Below the pieces are notes generated by a model. That model worked only from the letters and a program-made list of their open reading frames with translations, ran no database searches and was not told the origin of the DNA. The translations under genes were made by a program, and so were the position numbers. Shown one piece after another: positions 4,418-7,942 of a stretch of 7,942 nucleotides of DNA (positions are counted from its first letter, which is position 1; each line of letters opens with the position of its first letter). Source of the stretch: Candidatus Zixiibacteriota bacterium (GTDB lineage Bacteria > Zixibacteria > MSB-5A5 > UBA10806); contig DOTU01000307.1 of NCBI GenBank assembly GCA_003520965.1, positions 1,761 to 9,702 of the forward strand, in the 5' to 3' direction.

Positions 4418-7400
4418 GCTACTGTTGACAGAATCCAGAATTCGGGGCTCGAAACCAAACAGCCAATAATCCCCAATAAACAGATTATTCAACGGCAAGA
4501 GCAAGTGGGCTTATCGTCCGAAGCTAGCCAGGCTCAAAAGCCGTTAACGGCGCGTGATGTTTTTATGGCAAATCAATTGCCGGCACAACAAAATGGCGCC
4601 AACAGACCGATTTTGCAATGGGATACTCCTTACCCGACAGTATACAATATTCCATCGCCCCCGCCGCCTGTTACTCCACCGACGATTCTTGTAAACGATA
4701 ACTGCGCGGACGCGGTGCCGGTCCCATTGACAGATGGTACGCCCCTGCAGTTTACCGGAAATAATGCCGGCGCTACCCCCGATTGCCCCTACCTCGGTCC
4801 GCCGGAGGTTTGGGAGGCATTCACGACTACAGAATGTATGGATGTAACAATAGATTTCTGCGGCACTAATCCGGTATTCTGGGTTGCATTCACCGTTATC
4901 GCTAATTCCTGCCCATGCGGTACCCTGATATACAATTCTGGATTCAGCCGGCTTGATTGCCCGGATTTCAACGCCACCCTGCGTTTCAGCGCGTTGCCAG
5001 CCGGGACATATTATATCCCGATTGCTTCGTTTGGACCATCGGTTGGCGATTATGTCCTGAATGTTCACGGATATAATTGTCCGCCGCCGGCCACAAATGA
5101 TAATTGCGCCGATGCCATTCCAATCGGCAATGTTACCGACCTTCGCTTCACCACCAGCTATGCCACTTTCGATGGCCAGGGAACTTGCATGACATCGCCC
5201 AATATTTGGTATGTTTACACCGCCGAATGCACTGGTAACGCGTCCGCCAGCCTGCTCAGATCCATGTATGACACTCAAATCGCGGTGTATGATGGCGGCA
5301 GTTGCGACCCCATCAGTAATTTGCTTGCATGCAACGACAATTTTGAGGGATCACCTCAATCAGACGCAATCTTCCCTGTTGTTGAAGGCCAGCAATATCT
5401 TATTGAAATAGGCGGTTCAGGAACCAGTGTTGGAAACGGATGGTTGACTTTAAGCTGTGATTTGATTCCTTCAAATGATAATTGTACTGATGTGACACCT
5501 ACGCACCTTGATCCCGGCACACCGATAGTCTTTACAGGTACCACCGTTGGCGCATCGGATGATTGCCCAATGAATGGTGGTTATCCCGAGGTCTGGCATG
5601 CCATTACGACCGATGTCTGTATGGACCTCACTCTCGATTACTGCGGTACAACTCCAGTTTTTGGAAATGTCTTCGGTATAATTAATACCGGTTGCCCCTG
5701 CGGTAGCATCATATACTCTTCATCGATGTCTCAGACCTGCCCGGATGGCAATTGGATACTTCACTTCACGGCACTCGGGCCGGGTACCTATTACATTCCT
5801 ATCCTCTCCGATGCACCACATGGCTTCTATGGGCCATATACGATGAATGTCAGCGGTGTAGCTTGCCCGCAGGCTCCACCAAACGATAACTGCACTGCAG
5901 TCGAACCGCAACCGTTGGTTGTGGGAGCACCATTAACATTTACCGGTAACAATATCGGCGCAACTTTAGATTGCCCTAACCTGGGTAATAATCCAGAGGT
6001 GTGGGAAGCCTTCACTACAAACGAATGTATGGATGTTACGATTGATTACTGTGGTACCGACCCCCTGTTTAATCAAGTGTACGTCGCAATCTCAGATGCA
6101 TGTCCCTGCGGAAACATTATTTTGGCTCAACACTACAACTTTGATGTTTGCGGCGATGGCAATGCTTCAATTACGTTCTATGGTCTGCCTGCCGGAACGT
6201 ATTATGCGCCCATTTTTTCGGCCGGTGGAGCATTGGGCCCCTATACAATGCACATTAATGGCGTACCCTGCCCTCCGCCACCGCAAAACGACCTCTGTCA
6301 GGATGCAATCCCAGTAACCATACCGTCGTCGACTCCTGGTACCACATTGTCAGCCACCGTCGACGATGCCCCAATCTGTTATACCCTCATCAACTCTCCT
6401 GGAGTTTGGTATTCACTTATTGGGAACGGTAATATTATTACCGCTACAACCTGCGCTGCATACACCAACTATGACACCAGGCTTGATGTCTATAGCGGTA
6501 CATGCGATCAGCTGGTATGCGTGGCTGGCAACGACGATGCTTGCAGCTTGCCTCCTCCTAACAATGCTAACAGCACAGTTACGTTTTGTTCGGAGCTCGG
6601 CGCGACCTACTATATCCTGGTTCAGGGCTTTGAAGGGGATAGAGGCAATTTCCAACTTGATGTCAGTGAAGATAGTGAATGCCAACCCCCGCCTACCACA
6701 CCGACCTGTGATGCAAACTCATTATTTGGCCAATCACCCACATATCCCGGAGGGATGTTTAATTTCCTGAATTCTGATGCCAACGCTACTCCTGTTCCAT
6801 TTCTCGTACAAGATAACTTCACCAATGTAACTGGTGATATTACCAGTATCAAATTCTGGGGTCTTGATGCGTACTTCAATATTGGATGGTATGAATGCGT
6901 TGAAGATCCAATGACCTTCGAGATTACGTTTTACGAGGATAACGGTGGCGCGCCGGGTGCGGTAGTAAACAGTTACTCAGTTAACGTAACTGGCACGCCT
7001 ACAGGAGTGCTCTATAACGATTTGTTCGACCTGAATGAATTCGAGGCAACGCTTGAACCGAGTTGCACGTTGACTAACGGTTGGATTTCTATCCAGGGCA
7101 CCAGCATCGGGGGCGACCCCGGAGATTGCTGGTTCATGTGGGCTAACTCGCTCGGAGGAGACCATGTAGCTTACCAAAACAGTAACCTGCTTGGGGAAGA
7201 CCTGGCGTTCTGCCTGGGAGGCAGGGTTTGTGATTATGTCGTTGGAGATGCTAATGGTTCCGGCACCTTCACCGGCCTTGACGTGACTTACTCAGTCAGA
7301 TACTTCAAGGGTGGGCCACATCCACCGTTCTCCTGCGAATGCACTCCCGGCAATACCTGGTATGTCTCCGGTGATGTTAACGGCAGTTGTACCTTTTCGG

Positions 7401-7582
7401 GCCTCGATATAACCTACATGGTCAGATATTTCAAGGGAGGAGCTCATCCGATACCATGTGCTGATTGTCCTCCCGGCGGGCTCTTGGCACCGCTTACTCC
7501 GGGAGAATTGCCTTCTCCTGTAGCCAAGCCTATTCAAACTCCGTCATCGAAGGTAAACAGCAAAGCAGGTGGTGCAGAGTAA
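4352..7582 (+). CDS. Large secreted Cys-rich multimodular protein with C-terminal dockerin-like repeats
   Basis: This encodes 1076 residues from ATG 4352. An in-frame GTG at 4316 would add 12 polar residues before the signal peptide and is less likely. Residues 1-22 are a Sec signal (KK, hydrophobic core, predicted cut after AFS). Residues 23-110 are a Gln/Pro-rich linker. Five modules of about 126-136 residues follow, each opening with NDNC or NDLC after a Pro-rich or short linker: A1 (115-246), B1 (249-374), A2 (375-510), A3 (511-645), B2 (646-781). A modules share DCP, PEVW, ECMDVTIDYCGT, CPCG and AGTYYIPI; B modules share VWY-type and YDTQIAVY/YDTRLDVY motifs and look like PPC-type beta-sandwiches. 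Residues about 786-957 form one more beta-rich domain. Two dockerin/EF-hand-like repeats follow (962-997 and 1004-1040), then a Pro/Ser/Lys-rich tail. No catalytic motif is seen, so a structural, adhesive or scaffold-bound surface role is inferred. No C-terminal YPNPFN sorting domain is present. Confidence 0.85.
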   Translation: MKKLILLLTIAWLSCLWGTAFSATVDRIQNSGLETKQPIIPNKQIIQRQEQVGLSSEASQAQKPLTARDVFMANQLPAQQNGANRPILQWDTPYPTVYNIPSPPPPVTPPTILVNDNCADAVPVPLTDGTPLQFTGNNAGATPDCPYLGPPEVWEAFTTTECMDVTIDFCGTNPVFWVAFTVIANSCPCGTLIYNSGFSRLDCPDFNATLRFSALPAGTYYIPIASFGPSVGDYVLNVHGYNCPPPATNDNCADAIPIGNVTDLRFTTSYATFDGQGTCMTSPNIWYVYTAECTGNASASLLRSMYDTQIAVYDGGSCDPISNLLACNDNFEGSPQSDAIFPVVEGQQYLIEIGGSGTSVGNGWLTLSCDLIPSNDNCTDVTPTHLDPGTPIVFTGTTVGASDDCPMNGGYPEVWHAITTDVCMDLTLDYCGTTPVFGNVFGIINTGCPCGSIIYSSSMSQTCPDGNWILHFTALGPGTYYIPILSDAPHGFYGPYTMNVSGVACPQAPPNDNCTAVEPQPLVVGAPLTFTGNNIGATLDCPNLGNNPEVWEAFTTNECMDVTIDYCGTDPLFNQVYVAISDACPCGNIILAQHYNFDVCGDGNASITFYGLPAGTYYAPIFSAGGALGPYTMHINGVPCPPPPQNDLCQDAIPVTIPSSTPGTTLSATVDDAPICYTLINSPGVWYSLIGNGNIITATTCAAYTNYDTRLDVYSGTCDQLVCVAGNDDACSLPPPNNANSTVTFCSELGATYYILVQGFEGDRGNFQLDVSEDSECQPPPTTPTCDANSLFGQSPTYPGGMFNFLNSDANATPVPFLVQDNFTNVTGDITSIKFWGLDAYFNIGWYECVEDPMTFEITFYEDNGGAPGAVVNSYSVNVTGTPTGVLYNDLFDLNEFEATLEPSCTLTNGWISIQGTSIGGDPGDCWFMWANSLGGDHVAYQNSNLLGEDLAFCLGGRVCDYVVGDANGSGTFTGLDVTYSVRYFKGGPHPPFSCECTPGNTWYVSGDVNGSCTFSGLDITYMVRYFKGGAHPIPCADCPPGGLLAPLTPGELPSPVAKPIQTPSSKVNSKAGGAE
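4694..5089 (+). repeat. Cys-rich module A1
   Basis: This is the first type-A unit (residues 115-246): NDNC opening, FTGNNAGATPDCP, PEVWEAFTTTECMDVTIDFCGT, NSCPCG, LPAGTYYIPI and a closing NC before PPP. A1 and A3 are the closest pair; the core segment around ECMDVTID differs at only a few residues. Confidence 0.8.
5096..5473 (+). repeat. Cys-rich module B1 (PPC-like)
   Basis: Residues 249-374 open with NDNCADAIPIG and carry PNIWYVYTAECTGN, YDTQIAVYDGGSCDP, ACNDNF and a final LTLSCD strand. This pattern resembles the widespread NDxC-type beta-sandwich domains related to the bacterial pre-peptidase C-terminal fold. YDTQIAVY corresponds to YDTRLDVY in B2. Confidence 0.7.
5474..5881 (+). repeat. 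Cys-rich module A2
   Basis: Residues 375-510 share the type-A signature: NDNC, FTGTTVGASDDCP, PEVWHAITTDVCMDLTLDYCGT, TGCPCG, GPGTYYIPI and a closing AC. It is the most diverged A copy. Confidence 0.78.
5882..6286 (+). repeat. Cys-rich module A3
   Basis: Residues 511-645 follow A2 directly: NDNC, FTGNNIGATLDCP, PEVWEAFTTNECMDVTIDYC, DACPCG, LPAGTYYAPI and a closing PC before a PPPPQ linker. Its closeness to A1 rather than to adjacent A2 suggests A1/A3 homogenisation or duplication after A2 split off. Confidence 0.8.
6287..6694 (+). repeat. Cys-rich module B2 (PPC-like)
   Basis: Residues 646-781 open with NDLCQDAIPV and include SPGVWYSLIGNG, YDTRLDVYSGTCDQLVCVAGNDD, a CSELGATYYILVQGF strand and an NFQLDVS end. 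Its VWY and YDTRLDVY elements mark it as the second B-type copy. Confidence 0.72.
7235..7471 (+). repeat. Pair of dockerin / EF-hand-like repeats
   Basis: Two copies, 42 residues apart, read YVVGDANGSGTFTGLDVTYSV and YVSGDVNGSCTFSGLDITYMV, each followed by RYFKGG and a Cys pair (CEC, CADC). In EF-loop numbering both have D1, N3, S5, T7 and D12 (D966/N968/S970/T972/D977 and D1008/N1010/S1012/T1014/D1019). Classical type I dockerins usually have D at position 5; here it is Ser in both copies. The second loop also holds a Cys (C1013). Calcium binding and cohesin docking are inferred. Confidence 0.72.
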
Positions 7583-7610
7583 TCTGAGTTAATCATCGTG
7601 TCTCCAATTA

Positions 7611-7637
7611 GGGGCGGTTGCTTGCCGCCCCTTTTTT
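7611..7637 (+). terminator. Intrinsic terminator of the secreted-protein gene
   Basis: GGGGCGG (7611-7617) and CCGCCCC (7625-7631) form a perfect 7-bp GC stem with loop TTGCTTG, followed at once by six T's (7632-7637). It lies 28 bp after the TAA. On the opposite strand the stem is not followed by a T-run, so it acts mainly on the plus strand. Confidence 0.92.
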
Positions 7638-7700
7638 GCTATCAATTATATTGGTTAGTATTGATTACTTGGAGATCTTAAAGAGAATGCTAATCTAATC

Positions 7701-7942
7701 CTATTTAACCAACGCAAGTTTCTTAACCGCGTCGAAAGTCCCAGCTTTCATTCTATAAAAATATATACCGGATGAGACATCGCTGGCATTCCAAATGACC
7801 CGGTGATGGCCAACTTGCTCAATCTCATTGATCAGGGTCGCAAACTGACCTCCACTAATGTCATAAATATCGATTTTTACGTTGCACTGTTGTGCCAGCT
7901 CGTAATCGATATTCGTTGAGATGTTAAAAGGATTCGGATAAT
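7701..7942 (-). CDS. C-terminal sorting domain (T9SS type A / FlgD-Ig-like) of a secreted protein, partial
   Basis: The minus strand is open from the right edge to TAG at 7701-7703, giving the last 79 residues of a protein whose start lies outside the window. They begin YPNPFNISTNIDYEL, continue with VKIDIYDISGGQFATL, HHRVIWNASDVSSGIYFYRM and end KKLALVK. This is the classic YPNPFN C-terminal domain of exported FCB-group proteins (TIGR04183-like or FlgD Ig-like fold), which directs type IX secretion and surface attachment where that system exists. The end fits the family, so TAG is a true stop. The gene converges on the secreted modular protein with 118 bp between stops. I see no clear terminator for it. 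The protein's main function cannot be known from this tail. Confidence 0.88.
   Translation of the reverse strand, partial: YPNPFNISTNIDYELAQQCNVKIDIYDISGGQFATLINEIEQVGHHRVIWNASDVSSGIYFYRMKAGTFDAVKKLALVK

Noticed and set aside
4544..5278. Long minus-strand open frame of 244 codons inside the secreted-protein gene
   Set aside because: It lies opposite a clearly coding repeat-rich gene, has no domain resemblance or ribosome binding site I can recognise, and its opening follows from the codon use of the plus-strand gene.
6033..6770. Plus-strand out-of-frame open stretches (94 and 134 codons) inside the modular protein
   Set aside because: They are shadows of the Cys-rich repeats in another frame and show no start signals or domain character.
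1..7942. CRISPR arrays, insertion sequences, phage or toxin-antitoxin systems
   Set aside because: No regularly spaced direct repeats, transposase-like frames, terminal inverted repeats or toxin/antitoxin pairs are visible. The only repeats are the protein modules within the secreted gene.

Overview
This window looks like a chromosomal segment of a bacterium from the Fibrobacteres-Chlorobi-Bacteroidetes (FCB) superphylum or a neighbouring candidate phylum such as Zixibacteria or KSB1. That placement is inference from three traits: a YPNPFN-type C-terminal sorting domain at the right edge, a secreted protein ending in dockerin-like repeats, and 'NDNC' Cys-rich modules that, from memory, are common in Planctomycetes- and Zixibacteria-like genomes. 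No marker gene fixes the taxon. Gene density is low, with several AT-rich intergenic gaps of 120-500 bp.

Layout. (1) Bases 1-276, minus strand: the 5' end of a LOG-family (TIGR00730-like) Rossmann-fold gene with a good ribosome binding site. It is interrupted by an in-frame TAG at codon 38, after which the same frame continues to encode recognisable family sequence. (2) Bases 277-773: a divergent, gene-free region with several small dyads. (3) Bases 774-2477, plus: a complete YgiQ-type (UPF0313) radical SAM protein, probably starting at TTG. (4) Bases 2597-2806, plus: a single-domain Mop/molbindin protein. (5) Bases 2807-3217: a gene-free region ending in a promoter with a long dyad just upstream of (6) a TrmB-family transcriptional regulator (3218-4111, plus). 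(7) Bases 4112-4351: an intergenic region with a full CRP-type palindrome (TGTGA-N6-TCACA) upstream of (8) a 1076-residue secreted modular protein (4352-7582, plus), closed by a strong intrinsic terminator. (9) Bases 7701-7942, minus strand: the last 79 codons of a convergent gene encoding a type-IX-secretion-like / FlgD-Ig-like C-terminal sorting domain.

How the genes relate. Each gene seems to be its own transcription unit; nothing resembles a tight operon. The most coherent pair is the TrmB-type regulator, a family that often senses sugars, followed by the secreted modular protein, whose upstream region carries a CRP-like site. This would fit carbon-responsive control of an exported, possibly surface-assembled protein, but it is inference. 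The right-edge gene adds a second exported protein with a different C-terminal signal, so the right half of the window is a small cell-surface locus. The most distinctive items are the amber-interrupted LOG gene, the A-B-A-A-B Cys-rich repeat architecture with a terminal dockerin-like pair, and the two palindromes at the regulator and secreted-protein promoters.
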